A stretch of DNA of 64,000 nt, taken from NCBI GenBank assembly GCA_964006375.1, contig OZ023267.1, forward strand, positions 14,046,846 to 14,110,845, in the 5' to 3' direction. This document shows positions 51,345 to 64,000 of this stretch, piece after piece (position 1 is the stretch's first letter; each line of letters starts with the position of its first letter). The stretch is from Tillus elongatus. Its lineage: Eukaryota; Arthropoda; Insecta; Coleoptera; Cleridae. Both the position numbers and the translations under genes were made by a program. Under the pieces are notes generated by a model. The model was not told the DNA's origin. It saw only the letters and a list, made by a program, of their open reading frames with translations, and did no database searches.

Positions 51345-54300
51345 ATCTATATAATATAATAATAATATTTATTTGCCATCAAGAAATTACATGGCGTGTC
51401 AGGTAAATAATATGTTACCCATAAACACAGATGGTCAAATAGATAAAATACAATAGTTGTAAAGAACACCACAGAAACAATAGGATCAAACAACAAACAA
51501 ATCAATCTATCTACCAAATATATAGAGAACTAAATAACACAAAATACACTTAAATTCCCTAAAGAGCTGTTTGATACCTCTCACCAACCAGTCTCAAAAT
51601 ACTCATCCACTGAATACAGTGTCGTCTGCAGCAGAAGTCTCTTAACCTCTGGCAAATCGTGATTCAGGCATTTCACTCAAATCACTTGGCAGTCTGTTAT
51701 ACAGCTTCAGACCCAGATAATTTGCACCCAATTGCGTTATAGCCAGTCTGTGATATGGTATGCTAAAGTTAGCCTTCTTTCTGGTATCAGAGGTATGTAA
51801 CTGTTCATTGGCCAGAAATACGTCTTTGCTTTGATGCACATATTTTAAGCAGGCAAAAATGAATACCGATACTACGGTAAGTATACGCTCGCGCTCGAAC
51901 AACCTTCGGCAGCTAGTGGTCCAAGACGCGTCGCACAAGACACGCAGGGCTTTTTCTGCTTCAGGAGCACTTGCTACAAGCCTGGACTGCACCCCCACAA
52001 AAGCACACCATAACCAGCGACAGAGTGAAAGTTGGAAAAATATGCCATCTTGCAGGCCTCCCGGCCCACCACAGCTTTCATTCGCCGCATTGTAAAAATA
52101 GCCGTAGACAACCTTCCAAGCAGGGACGAGACATGAGCAGACCAGGCAAGGCCATCCTCCAGAATTACACCAAGAAGCTTTAGCCTCGCTCTGCCGCTGT
52201 GTCCCGCACCCAGCACCAGTCGTTGTGTCTTATTTAAGTTTAGTTTTAGAGAGTTAACTGTAAACCACTCATCTGCTTGGTCAAGGCAAGTCCTAGTACG
52301 GAGACCCAAATCAATTGTTGCTGTTGCTCTGTTAACAAAGCTGGTATCATCGGAATAAAGACCGATCGCATCCGATGCAATGTTGGCCGGCAGATCATTC
52401 ATGTAGCAGATAAAGAGTAGGAGGCCCAAAATAGAACCCTGCGGAACACCACAATCTACTATCATCCCATCGGATAGCTGTTTATCCCAATACACAACCT
52501 GCCTCCTATCCTCCGGGTACGACCCAAAGAGAGAGAGGGCTGTACCTCTGACACCATAAAGTTCCAGCTTCCCCAACAAAATACACTTTGAAACTGTTTC
52601 AAAAGCCTTACTTAGATCACAAGCTACGACTTCAACATGATTTTTTTCATCAAGTCCTTCGGCAATACTTATAACAATTTGCGTCAAGGCTGTGTCTGTT
52701 GAACGTTTGAGTCTAAAGTCATGCTGGCGCGGATCTAATATCCTGTATCTTTCAATGAATGCCATCAACCTCCTCTTAAGGAGCTCTTCAAATATCTTTG
52801 ATAGAATCGGAAGTAGCGAGATAGGCCGGTAGTTGTTAAAATCATCCAAACTGCCACCTTTATGTATTGCGATTACTTTTCCCAGCTTTAACTTTTTAGG
52901 AAAGTTGCCTTGGATCATACACTGGTTAAGCACGTCACACAAACAGCTAACTATGACAGGAAATACTTTCTTTAACAATGGAACTGTCATTCAATATATA
53001 TATCAGATGAGGGCTTATTTTTAAAATTTTTCACAATTGCAGTTCTTCATTGGTTGTTGGGTACAAAAACAGGGTGTGCAGATTTATATCCTTTTTGGTA
53101 TGCAGCATACCCATAGCCTCCTTTACTGAGTGATCAAGGCTACTAGACACATTTATACCGACACTTGTAAAATGATTATTAAGTTGATTCGAATTAAGAG
53201 CAGTTTCCAAGTTTGAACAATGTCGTTTGCCTCTCTCTTTGTTGATCGTCCATACAGCTTTAACTTTATTGTCTGCGGCATCAATATATTCATTATTCCT
53301 TCTTTTAACTTCACGTGTGTATGTTTCTCTCATTTGCTTCTTAAGTGTGGGCAAGAATTGTCTTGAGTTCTCAGTTCTAATTACCCTATGACTTACTTGA
53401 GCTGCATCCACCAGCCTCTTGACTTTTTTAAATTCTGGGGATGTAAGTAAAGTTTTCTTGTCGCCAAGTGGTACTTTTTTCTTCGGAAAGAGGAGCTTGA
53501 GGCTCTGATCAATTTTGTCATGTATATTGTCAAATGATTTTTCTGCATTTTCCTCCAGCAGGCTTGTCCACTCAATTTTTGACAGTTCGCGTTTAAACCC
53601 AGCAATATTTGTTTTATTTACCACAAATTTGTCAATATACTTTATTGGTTATAGGTCTATAAATCTAAAGGGTCGCTATTTGAGGACAGTGGCCTGATTT
53701 TAGGGTTTTTCCACTGTAACAAGCCTCATCAATGTTATCTATACAGGACATAGAAATATCTGTAATTCGACTGGGCTGCCTGAAAGCAGACACCAAACCA
53801 AAACTTTCCACAGTATTTAGCATCATTTGTTTTTCTTTGCTCTCTTTCAACAAATCAATGTTAAAATCACCCACTATACAAGTCTTGCTAAAGGAGTCGT
53901 CTGTTATTAATTTAAGACTTTTATTCAACCCCTCTATAAATATATCAAAACTACCAGATGGAGGTCTATACACAGCCAATATATTCAACTCTACTTTTGT
54001 TAATCTGATAGCAGCAATTTCAATATGATTCTCCACAGACATATCCTTTATCAAATCATTCGCTTGATAAGTGATACCATCCCTTAGAATTATACCAACC
54101 CCACCATGTCTACCTTTATACCTACAGAACGCATCTGCAACACAATGTCGACCCAAGTTTATGCATTTGAGAACTTCCTCAGATACCCAGTGTTCCGTCA
54201 CGCAAGAGACATCCATATCATGTAAATTCAAAAACGGAATGTAGCTGTCAATTTTGTTGCCTAATGATTGTAAATTGGTGTTAGAGACTACAATAAAGTC

Positions 54301-54740
54301 CCTAGCTTCAGAATCTTTTAGCACCATTCCTGCATGGAAGCCTTTTTACAGTAAAGTTTTTTGATTGAAATTTTTCTTCCAGATGTTTAAGAACACGTGA
54401 TTTCCTTGTAATCATAGCCGCTCTTCCCACGTGTATCCATGCTCGTCTTGCAACGCTGACAAACCCAGACTCTATGTGCTGCTCATCTGAACCACGAACA
54501 AAAGACGTTCTATTTGATTTGATATTTCTATGTTCTTGTTGCTGATTTTCATCTGCAGACGGGCCACATGTGAGTTCATCCCCAATGTGACTGTTGCCTT
54601 TCACAACCATATTATTACTTTTTGTTTTCTCCACCATACCTTTATAATTTGTGGAAACATTGGCAACATCGCATTTCAGCTTTGTGCATGGTTTGTTTAC
54701 ACTGCCGATATTTACATTCAAGTTTTTATTTTGCAATTCT
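51345..54740 (-). mobile_element. CR1/Jockey-group LINE, nearly full ORF2 (pseudogene)
   Basis: Minus strand, 5' to 3'. An ORF1 C-terminal part (54736-54308, AWIHVGRAAMITRK, EEKFQSKNFTVKRLP) comes first. The endonuclease follows at 54327-53665: SNTNLQSLGNKIDSYIPF, TEHWVSEEV, YRPPSGSFD, CIVGDFNIDLLK, and an end reading KSGHCPQ where SDH is usual. A linker at 53624-53031 leads to the reverse transcriptase at 52990-51974: NYRPISLLPILSKIFEELL, VACDLSKAFETVSK, VDCGVPQGSILGLLLF and YSDDTSF in place of YADD. The end is GYGVLLWGC, then LRVLCDASWTTSCRRLF and YLGLKLYNRLP. The three main frames differ, so at least two frameshifts break ORF2. The 3' end is GGCAAATAAATATTATTATT, a typical ATT-rich tail. 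Confidence 0.88.
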
Positions 54741-55800
54741 TTTATCGTCTTCTGATAATCAATTATGGCTATCTATACCTATTTTTATCACAATCTAAAG
54801 CCAGTAGATTAAAATACAGTATGCTTTATTAAAACCGACATTAAACACACTGCTTACTTGCTTTTCTGAAATGGACCTACATTTTTTTTAGATTTGTTAA
54901 AACACTTGAAGGTGGGTGGCGGGTTGTAGACCAAATGTTGCTTTATTCCATAGTTTATACCCAAACAATATTCAAGTTAACAGTAGACTCGCTGAGTCTA
55001 TCTCTGTACTTCATCACAAACTTTAATAATATTTATTGTGAATCACTCGTTACATTTCATATAAATTTAATAAGACGTGTCTATCAATTTCTGGTTCGCA
55101 GGAAGTTTGCGCTGAGTTCGACCCTTAGTATCGCTGCCTCAAGTTTCTTTGTTTGATGACTCGACAAACTTCTCTAAGCATGTTATAATTTGGACGATGC
55201 AGTTAGTTTCGTGGGTTAAACGGGGGTCAAGGGGGGCTGTATATCGGCAGTGATTGATTGGATCACCTAAGCGGAAAGACTCAATTATCGAACATATCCG
55301 CTACTTGGAGATTGTAGTGAAGTTACACTCTTCGCTCGCAAAATAACCACGACACTTTCTTACTTGTGATCTCAGGTTCAGTAATTTATGGTATAGTTTA
55401 GTGCAGGCGTGAAATTCTTCAGAAGAAGATTTTCATTAGGAGACGCTTCAAAGTGAAATACACGGCAATCCTTCAATCCGTACTTTTTTCCGGAGAGAAT
55501 GCTGGAAACCATGCGGTTGCTTTCACAGTTTGTTTAAAAACGTAGTTTAGTCAGTAAATAAAGATAAATTACACTGCCAACAATGCCAATCAAGTTAAAT
55601 ATCAGACTAGGTCGCGGTGCTCATATTTTACCTGACGTTGCCTCTTCGGCATTTTACGAAACGTCAGTCATAAATACTAGCACCCCAACTTATAAACTGA
55701 GATAATATAGCTAATCTAGTAATCTACTTAAGACTTGCTGTAAAAGCCTATACGAGGAGGTATACTCGTACGCCATTAATGTGATTTAACAAATAAAAAA
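54741..55800. other. No recognised feature
   Basis: The 5' flank of the LINE and further AT-rich sequence. I see no gene. GGGGGTCAAGGGGGGCTG near 55225 is the only GC-rich patch. Confidence 0.45.
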
Positions 55801-55805
55801 TCTTT

Positions 55806-55985
55806 CGGGGCGCAGTGCGTTGTAGTAGCGAATTTTCATAAGAATTGTTCACTATTATTATATGGCATATTAGTAAAGTTAATACGTTAAACTTACACAG
55901 ACCTTGAGGATAGATTGTAGAGGTCCTAGTACGCGCACAATTGAAGAATTCTTTCGAAAGTATTACCATCGATATCACTCTAGTA
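55806..55985 (+). repeat. Short terminus-A fragment
   Basis: It begins GGGCGCAGTGCGTTGTAGTA with a five-base deletion in terminus A. It runs through GGTCCTAGTACGCGCACAAT to TTACCATCGATATCACTC. It is the reverse counterpart of 11310-11505. Confidence 0.65.
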
Positions 55986-55995
55986 TCAAAAAAGT

Positions 55996-56930
<935 letters not shown>

Positions 56931-57346
56931 AAGTCTTGCGTTCGAACTCCTTTAGAAAACTCAATTTTCTATGAATCTAAGGAACTAAATTTTGCTATAT
57001 TTGTAGATAGTGTAAGTCTCTTTAAAAGAAACTTGTAATACAAATTTCATTAAAGTTATACAGAAGATTTCCAGAAGAAAACTTAATTCATATTTAGAAA
57101 AGTAAAGTATCTGCCAAATTATAAACGTAGCAGTTATTTTTCCTTATTAATCGCCAGTACGATTTCTTTTTAGTCAACCTAATCAAACCGGTTGTTTCAA
57201 TATCAACAATAACAAAATTATAATTTCAGGCTCAACGGTGACAAACTTATATAGGCGTTTTAAACAAAAATAAGATCTTGTTCAGAACGTATAAAATCTG
57301 TGCACGATTGTTTATCCAAAGGTCAAAATAAAACATAAAAACATAC

Positions 57347-57426
57347 ATTCATCGAGCTGGATTCGACCGCGTAACCTACTGCTTATGAGGCAAGCGCGAC
57401 GCCTCTCAGCCATCTAGGCATACGTC
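57347..57426 (-). repeat. tRNA-like sequence, probably a SINE head or tRNA pseudogene
   Basis: On the minus strand it reads GCCTAGATGGCTGAGAGGCG (A box TGGCTGAGAGG, exact to consensus), then GCTTGCCTCATAAGCAG and GCGGTCGAATCCAGC (B box short by one T). The loop CTCATAA sits in a 4-bp stem, so the nominal anticodon is CAT. The acceptor stem does not pair convincingly, so I do not call a functional tRNA. Confidence 0.55.
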
Positions 57427-58129
57427 AACTAACATTTTGTTTATATGATACATTAGATCGGCTTCATGCCCAGGATATTATATTCAAAGTATACGTAACA
57501 ATTAATTACACAATTAGTAGAATTACAATTGAAACACGTCCCGCGACTGTTTCTGTCTTTCATGACGTCTTATGTTTAAGTTTAAAGATAAAAGAAACTA
57601 TTTTAGAATCATTTTTATAGAGACCTGGCTTGATTTTGTGTACATTTCTACTATATTATGCGACAACATAAAATATCTATGCTGTTCTAAAACTGTATTT
57701 GAGGCCGTTCATAAAGCTACAAATATAGTGTCTTTTAATAATTGATTGAATTCCCCAGTAAAATAACAATCATTTGGAAATTTTTAATTTCACGTCGTCT
57801 GTCATTTGCCATAATTGCGGCCGAGACTTTACGATTGTTGGTTCGGGAAATGTTTTATGTCTGATATATATTTAGTTTGGTTACCGCTGATGTATGGTTT
57901 TTACCTGTTGTATGAATCAATCTACGCATGGCAGTTAACTACTCTATCTGTCAGGCATTGGACTTTAACCACTAAGTCGTCCCAACGCATGCCTTTGGGA
58001 TTTTATTTTAAATTTGAAAAAAACCCTAAATATTGTGCACCAAATTATTTAAAATTCACAACATATGTTTATTTGCACTATTTTTAGCCACATGTAAAGT
58101 CTAATTCCAGTTACTCTGATACTTACAAA

Positions 58130-58560
58130 TTTAGATCGTTTTCAAAAAGTTTTCCCCGATTGTCCGCCGGAAAAACTTGAGCATAAAGGCTGATTAACGA
58201 ACTCAAACTCGATTTTCGCTCAAACAAGACTATTGCCAAGCTTGACTGTTCATAGAACAGAAAACTATCCAAGAGAGCATTCCTAATCGTGAAAATTTAT
58301 TTTAGTATTATTTTTATATTATAATATTTCTGCGAAAATTCGCTACCATAAATTAAAATAATTCATATATATTAAGTAGGTCATATAAGTATCATAATTA
58401 TTGGCAATGAAATATTACATGTTTAAATAAATAATAAGTAAGTTGGAATTGCAGAGTACATTATCAGGAATGCTGACTGATGAGGTTTGCATTTCTGAAT
58501 TATGTAGATAAAGCAAGGTTATAAGTAGTGTTGTTGATAAACATTAGTCGGCTTTGAATT
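58130..58560. repeat. Diverged dispersed repeat, copy 2
   Basis: The partner of 40230-40830. It contains GCGAAAATTCGCTACCATAA, an isolated piece of the reversed terminus A, near 58333. It is non-coding. Confidence 0.5.
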
Positions 58561-58689
58561 CAGTTAGTTAAATTAGATGTAAGAATTGTTGAATTTTATT
58601 TTATCTATTAAAATTTATTACATCGTCACTATGTCAAAATTATCCTAGTTCTAAAAGTTATTCCCTAATTATCCTCCGCTCCCTTAACA

Positions 58690-58758
58690 TTGATTGAAAT
58701 CAGTTTAGAATTTTTTGAGTTATCGCTCGGACACACACACACACACACACACACACTA

Positions 58759-58838
<80 letters not shown>

Positions 58839-58968
58839 CATATAAAAATTCTGACGGACCTTGATTTTGGGTTCTGGGGACACAAATTTGCGCTCATCTG
58901 AAAAAAAATTTCAAAAGTTTTCAGCGTGACCTCTCTATTAGCGAATTTTTCTTAATGAAAATTCGCTA
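58690..58968 (+). mobile_element. Family H 3' half with (CA)n and (TA)n
   Basis: GAATTTTTTGAGTTATCGCT precedes (CA)n at about 58731-58756 and TA at about 58762-58837. GACGGACCTTGATTTTGGG and AATTTGCGCTCATCTG follow. The palindrome is at 58938-58968 (TTAGCGAATTTTT and complement). Confidence 0.82.
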
Positions 58969-59153
58969 TACGAAATAACAGCTTAGCCAACAGCAGCGTT
59001 AGCTTCTCAGGCGCTCCAGCGTTGAAAAATGGGGTCTCAGTATGACACGCCGAAAAAAAAAGGCAATTAAATACAGATGTAAACACTTCTCCTTTTCTGG
59101 CTTTGTATTTTTAGCAAATTTTTGTAGAAGAAACTAATCATTCGCAAAAATGT

Positions 59154-61126
59154 TCGGGACGCAGCAAGTACGTTATTGTAGTGAATTTTCAAGAACAATA
59201 TATCATAGTGATTTAGCCTTATATTAAAAGTTATAAAACATTACTTTATTTACTTAGGAACAGTAAAAATAAGGTAAAGGATGGCAAGCAAAAACATGAT
59301 CTCTAACATAAATATTTATACAGTAATTTGGAAACAAAACTCAAACAAAACAGTTTATAAACAGGAAACATACTCAACAAAAATACACTAGAAAGCGGAA
59401 CATTAAAAAAATTCATGTGATTCATGCATTGAGGGTGATGGTATGCTTGCAGAAAGGAAAGAAGAACCTCCAGGATAAAGGGGGTTTCTGCCCTCTCACG
59501 CCAAAACACGGGGGGTCCTCCTTCTCCTTGTGCATGCGTAAAACTACCTTTAAAGCATAAAGCACAAGAATTTTTTTTGGGAGCAACCCCCAAGAAAGTT
59601 ACTGGGCCTGGGTGAATATGGGTGCTGTGCGGGGCAGACAGGGTTTAAAAGAAGTATTGCTGCAAAATGTGAAAAACGCATCTTCTAAAAGTCCGCCAAA
59701 ATGTTTTTTTTAGCATTTTTTGCTCAGATTTCCTCGCCGCCCAGCGCCCCTATTCATTTTTGGTTTCTTAACCTTCTTGGGAGTTTTTTGCAACAAATTT
59801 TCCTTGTGGCTTGTGCATCCAAGGGGGGTTCTCAGCATGTTTCTGAAAAAAATCTAAAAACCCTCCTTGCAGAAAACTGTAAATTTACCAAAATTACATT
59901 TCACATTGTCGGCTATAATGTCTATTTCAGATAATATAGAATACAGCACTAAAATAAATAAATTCACTTGCTGTTTCACTCCTCTTTTATTTTTATATTA
60001 CATATATAAGCACAAGATAAGTAAGTATAATAAAGGGGGCACTTAATTAACATTGGCGCTACATAAACTTAAAAGTAAAGAAGACATTTAGATCGTGTCT
60101 GTGTGCACACACAAATTAGTAAAATGAATTTATAAAATCTAATAAAAAACAACAGTTTTACGATATTATTTAAAATAAACCAATAGGAATATGTTTCGCG
60201 GCTATTTCGCAATTCGCAAGTGTATGAATCAAGATTTGGTCCAAGACTACACTGAAATCCGGTCGATGCCGAAAGCAAGCACCTTTTAAATTAAGCTCGA
60301 TAGGCTTGGACGCTTAACAAACGTAGGTATGTCTAATTTTAAGCGAGAATGTACCTGTTTGAAACGTACAATATGATAAATACAGAAATACGCTTTATAG
60401 TGCTATTTACTAAACTCAGTAAAAAAATTACCCTGAGAAATCATCGATAATAAAAATGATGGATCTAATAACTTATATGTCAGTATCGTTCTCATTTTGT
60501 GAGCAGGTTTTGATACTTGCAAAGAACATTGTCACATGCTAAAATGTAGCGCTTTTGAAAGCAAACATTGTCCCGGTATTATAACAGAAATGAGCCAGGT
60601 CTGACAATCTACAAAATTGTTAGTTGATTGTACACATGTTTCCATCATGTCTCCATCTATAACATTTTGTGTTAACTAGAGCTATCGTGACAACGTACTA
60701 CCTGGTTACGCACCGATATGGCGTCCCTATCGTACATTTCACAATGGTCTACGTTCTGAGATGTTGCAATGATACTTGTAACTTCCATTGTTCAGATTTT
60801 TATCCACCATTTATTTAAATAGCATAGCAGTAGAGGTAACACGATCTGTCTTTGTCAAACATTGTAGATATTGCATTACAGAATTTGAAGTGATGTCGAG
60901 GATTATTTTAATTTTAATTTCGAATAACTTTATTTTTCTTGAATCAAAAGACTTGAAAATTGGTACACAACCATTGTCTGTCTATGTTCTTTTAAGTTGT
61001 ACATTTTCGTTTGAATCACTTTAAAAATTTGAGAGATATTGCGTTTTAAAAAATATTTTTTAATTTTTTGTTAAGAACAATTGGGCGTTAAGATCTGATG
61101 AACGAACCCATCCAAGCCATTCCCAA
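59154..61126 (+). mobile_element. Long terminus-A composite, reverse of the 38-40 kb copy
   Basis: It begins CGGGACGCAGCAAGTACGTT. From there 59170-60440 is the complement of about 38930-40205, including a family G segment at 59340-59912 and the block TTAACAAACGTAGGTATGTC. The part 60450-61126 matches 43050-43860 in reverse. It leads into the inverted repeat with a TA core at 61127. The apparent 1.97-kb length makes this the most complete copy of the long variant. No intact frame is present. Confidence 0.7.
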
Positions 61127-61180
61127 ATATGGTCCAAATCAGTGAAGTATTTGTTATTGGTTGGATACATACATACATAC

Positions 61181-61272
<92 letters not shown>

Positions 61273-61326
61273 GTATGTATGTATGTATCCAACCGATAAC
61301 AAATACTTCACTGATTTGGACCATAT
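61127..61326. repeat. Near-perfect inverted repeat around a (TA)n core
   Basis: The left arm (61127-61180) reads ATATGGTCCAAATCAGTG, then AAGTATTTGTTATTGG, TTGG, ATACATACATACATACG. The right arm (61271-61326) is its complement with a single T/C difference. The centre is about 90 bases of TA, itself self-complementary, so about 200 bases could form one hairpin or cruciform. Confidence 0.92.
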
Positions 61327-61499
61327 AATGGGTTTTCCAATAGTGACAACAACTTTGTATTTTAATACCAACGCATTCTTAAACTTTTTTCAGGATCTGT
61401 CAATGTCAAAGCAGGTCTACATTTTTATCTTGGTGAAGTTCGCCAACCAGCAACATTTGTAAATTGGTAAAAATTACTACCGAAATTCTGAATCGGTGA

Positions 61500-62499
61500 A
61501 CTTTAAGAGCGCATCCTTCAATTTTCGGTCTTAATAATCGTCCCACCAGGCAGGCTGTGCGTGCTATAGTGAATAAATTAGAGTCAAATTATTCACTATT
61601 CCTGTGCCAGTGAGACGATGCACTTGTCGAATTACCGAAAATATCGCAGCTGTAAGGGCTTCAATTCAAAATGGTCCAAATCAATCGATTCCACGCCATT
61701 CATAGGAATTGGGAGTCTCTCAAACCACATTGTGGTGTATTTTGAGTAAAGATCTTGATCTTCACCCTTACAAGATACAACTAACTCAAGAATTAAAGCC
61801 TCTTGATCATTTGAAGCGCCGAAACTTCTCCAATTGGATTAAAAATTTGACGAAAATCCTGAATTTAATCGAAAATCATCTTCAGCGATGAAGCTAATTT
61901 TTGGCCTAATAGCTTTACCAATAAACAAAATATGCGTTACGGGACAGCAGCAAACCCTCATGTGCTTGAATAGACTCCATTACATCCACAAAAAGTGACC
62001 GCGGTGTGCGGATTTCATGCCGGAGGTGTGATTGGTCCATATTTTTTCGTCGATGATAATGAGTGCCCTGTTATGGTCAATGCAGTTCGCTATCGTGTCA
62101 TGTTGGAAGACTATTTTTGGGCAGAAGTGGGTGTACTTAACATCAGTGATATGTGGTTTCAACAAGATGGTGCCACATGCCACACAACTGGTCAAACAAT
62201 CTATCTATTGAAGGGAGAGTTCGGTAACCGTGTAATCTCTAGAAATGGTCCGGTCGAATGGCCACCTCGCTCACGTGATTTAACGCCATTGGGATTTCTT
62301 TTTATGGGGTTGCGTGAAGTCCTTGGTTTATGCCAATAAGCCAACAACGTTAGAGCAGCTCAGGAACAATATCACACGTGAAATTGCCAACGTTCCGGCC
62401 GATATATGTAAAAGAGTGATGGAAAATTGGCCACAAAGAATCGATCTTTGCAAACGTACTCGTGGTGATCATATGAATGAAATTGAATTCCATACTTAA
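61500..62499 (+). pseudogene. Near full-length mariner-superfamily transposase pseudogene
   Basis: The translation across frames gives RRCTCRITENIAAVRAS and IQNGPNQSIPRHS (N-terminal DNA-binding part), LGVSQTTLWCILSKDLDLHP (helix-turn-helix), and IQLTQELKPLDHLKRRNFSN. The first catalytic box IFSDEANFW, the second box MWFQQDGATCHTT and the third region PPRSRDLTPLGFLFMG follow. The C-terminus is NNITREIANVPADICKRVME followed by NWPQRIDLCKR, ending HMNEIEFHT and a stop at 62499. All three acidic boxes can be found. At least three frame changes and several stops make it inactive. Terminal repeats were not located. Confidence 0.88.
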
Positions 62500-62599
62500 A
62501 TGTAACATTTGTACTGCATATATAATAAGTTTCAGCACGAGGAATTATTCTCTGTTTTATTTAAATACAAAATTGTTATGTCCTTATTGAAAAACTCTT

Positions 62600-62733
62600 T
62601 ATATATAAACATTTCAGCTGACCATGGAAATGGGTTCCAGAGGCCCTAATTCGCTCTTATTTGAAGACATTTTCCGAAAGTCTCATTATCGATACCTCTG
62701 TATTAGTGAATTTTCTCAACGAAAATTCACTAA
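62600..62733 (+). repeat. Family H 3' end
   Basis: ATATATAAACATTTCAGCTG, then GGAAATGGGTTCCAGAGGCC, then TCATTATCGATACCTCTG, ending in the palindrome at 62703-62733. It resembles the 10.9-11.05 kb subtype, which shares the CATCGATACCTCT block. The stretch 62734-63265 before the receptor exon holds nothing I recognise. Confidence 0.8.
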
Positions 62734-63265
62734 TAGCCGTACAACGTTTTAAACCCACAATAACACAACAAGTATGTATTTGGCGAGGTCATGCAGTCCA
62801 TTAAATATAAAAGAAGTTTAATAGTTTATTTTATTAAGTGAATTACGATCTTTTAAATTATATATTGAGAATTTTCTATCCATCAGTAAAAGATGCTAAA
62901 TAAAAAGTGAAAATCAAACAAAAATTTTTAAGCGTATTTGGATCACTTATCAATTTTCCATTAACCAAATTATATTTCTTGAATTCTAGGTAAAATACCA
63001 ACAGAACATGTTATATAAAACGAATAAATTTCCTGAAGTCATGTGGCATTTGACCAATATTTAGCAATGAAATCACGGAGAATAGAAAGGAAACAATTAG
63101 CACACTGGCCTAATTTTATAACAAAACCCTCAACAAACAAATCTTACACGCATTTCTCTTTCTACTCCATTCTATCCGGAAATGGACTGCACAAAACATC
63201 TAAACATTAGACACTATGTCAATACTCAAACATCTTCGTTTCACTTCAGCTAATTCATTTTCCAG

Positions 63266-63482
63266 GTCGAATTGGTGAAACAAACTGAAGAAGGTGACGT
63301 CAGTAATTACCAGGCTAACGGAGAATTCGATTTGGTTAGTTTTTCATCAGTGAAGCACGTCGAGTTTTATTCCTGCTGTCCGGAACCTTATCCCGATATC
63401 ACCTACACGATCAAGCTGAGAAGGAGGCCGCTTTTCTACGTCTTTAATCTCATATTACCCTGCATACTCATCAATGGAATTG
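63266..63482 (+). CDS. Nicotinic acetylcholine receptor alpha subunit, internal exon (loop C and TM1)
   Basis: An exon of a pentameric ligand-gated cation channel subunit that acts at neuronal or muscle membranes. The frame starting at GTC GAA TTG reads VELVKQTEEGDVSNYQANGE, then FDLVSFSSVKHVE. Loop C follows as FYSCCPEPYPDITYTI. It has the vicinal Cys-Cys pair that defines alpha subunits and the tyrosines on either side that line the acetylcholine site. KLRRRPLF then leads into the first membrane helix, FYVFNLILPCILINGI, with its conserved proline. The acceptor is TTTTCCAG before 63266 and the donor is GTAAGT from 63483. The exon is 217 bp, entering in phase 0 and leaving in phase 1. The next residue is probably completed as alanine by the following exon. 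The form NGEFDL before loop C suggests an alpha7-like relative, but the subunit cannot be named from one exon. No stop or frameshift is present. Confidence 0.93.
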
Positions 63483-64000
63483 GTAAGTTGTAGAGATATC
63501 TAGAGAAAAAATTAATTAGATATACGGGGTGTTTCAGGTGTTTAGTGTTCCTTATTTTATTGGGTAGGATGTTAGTTAGATTAGTAACAAATCGCTTTTT
63601 TTAAATCAATGTAAATATGGTATAAAGCTGAGGTGGCTGTGTGGACAAATCACAGTTAACGCCGTGTTGTCCACTTTGGCATATCTGTTCGAATATTGGC
63701 TCTTACGCTAGGTAGACACAATTCCATCTAGTTAAAAAAATCCAGGACAAACGGAAATTTGTAAGAAAATGGTGAAAGTTACAAACCGATTTTGATCAAA
63801 AAGATCTCAAAATCTTCTCTCAATTATACATTTTCAAACGCCCATGGCCCGATTAAAATCGGACATATGTATGATGAGGACACAGACACACACGCATATG
63901 AAGTCACGTGATTTAAAGTTGTGCTTCAGAGAAGCTTCAATAAGTTCATATCATTTAACTTAAGTTACACTATACAGCTATATTGATATGATTAAATATT
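63483..64000 (+). other. Downstream intron of the receptor gene (start)
   Basis: The intron begins GTAAGTTGTAG. At about 63520, ATATACGGGGTGTTTCAGG resembles the outer end of a Tc1/mariner-type transposon, but no matching opposite end is visible in the window. No further exon is found before the window ends. Confidence 0.7.

Noticed and set aside
57347..57426. Functional tRNA with anticodon CAT
   Set aside because: The A box is perfect, but the B box lacks a base and the acceptor and T stems do not pair well, so a SINE head or pseudogene is more likely.
57955..58000. Second tRNA-like head on the minus strand (GGGACGACTTAGTGGTTAAA)
   Set aside because: The A box matches at about nine of eleven positions, and no convincing B box or pairing stems follow.

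Overview
The window looks like arthropod, most probably insect, nuclear DNA. It is AT-rich and carries very long (TA)n arrays, tRNA-derived SINEs, several non-LTR retrotransposon remnants, Penelope-like elements, mariner-type transposons, and one spliced exon of a nicotinic acetylcholine receptor (nAChR) alpha subunit. I see no bacterial operon, no CRISPR array and no intact long gene. Most open frames are (TA)n translations or transposon debris.

Host gene content is small. The only well-supported host coding sequence is the exon at 63266-63482 (+). It encodes receptor loop C with its vicinal cysteines and the first membrane helix, bounded by good splice sites. No other receptor exon is recognised, so much of the window may be intron or flank of that gene, although this cannot be shown here. 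The stretch 7315-10535 is the longest one poor in recognised repeats. It holds only weak exon-like signals on the minus strand.

The dominant repeat is called family H here. Its copies share four parts: a terminus containing GACGCAGCAAGTGCG followed by TAGTGAATTTTC; a body that ends near GAGTTATCGGT; a (TA)n tract of about 60-180 bp; and a 3' part with GACCCCGGATATGGG that ends in a palindrome built from TTAGTGAATTTTC and its complement. The 5' motif matches one arm of the 3' hairpin, which recalls Helitron/Helentron-derived non-autonomous elements. At least a dozen copies or fragments are present on both strands. A related terminal-inverted-repeat form (terminus A at both ends) and a fold-back segment (family G) occur within longer composites at 14.5-17.6, 38.1-40.2 and 59.2-61.3 kb.

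Other mobile DNA, left to right: deleted mariner (2.6 kb); SINE (4.9 kb) and a 229-bp tandem array; LINE 3' end (6.9 kb); GC-rich retroposon with a 16-bp target duplication (12.1-13.7 kb); RNase H LINE and a TA-flanked MITE nested in an older element (15.3-17.6 kb); a second RNase H LINE copy and a Penelope-like element (19.3-21.2 kb); SINE and a 2-kb dispersed repeat (26-28.6 kb); two adjoining LINE remnants (28.7-31.7 kb); Penelope-like fragments (34.6-35.2, 41.6-42.8 and 46.9 kb); second copy of the 2-kb repeat (35.5-37.6 kb); long-TIR mariner (44.5-46.8 kb); a longer LINE with endonuclease and reverse transcriptase regions (51.3-54.7 kb, minus); and a near full-length dead mariner (61.5-62.5 kb). 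All transposon coding regions carry stops, frameshifts or catalytic changes. Nested insertions give a relative order of events at several sites.
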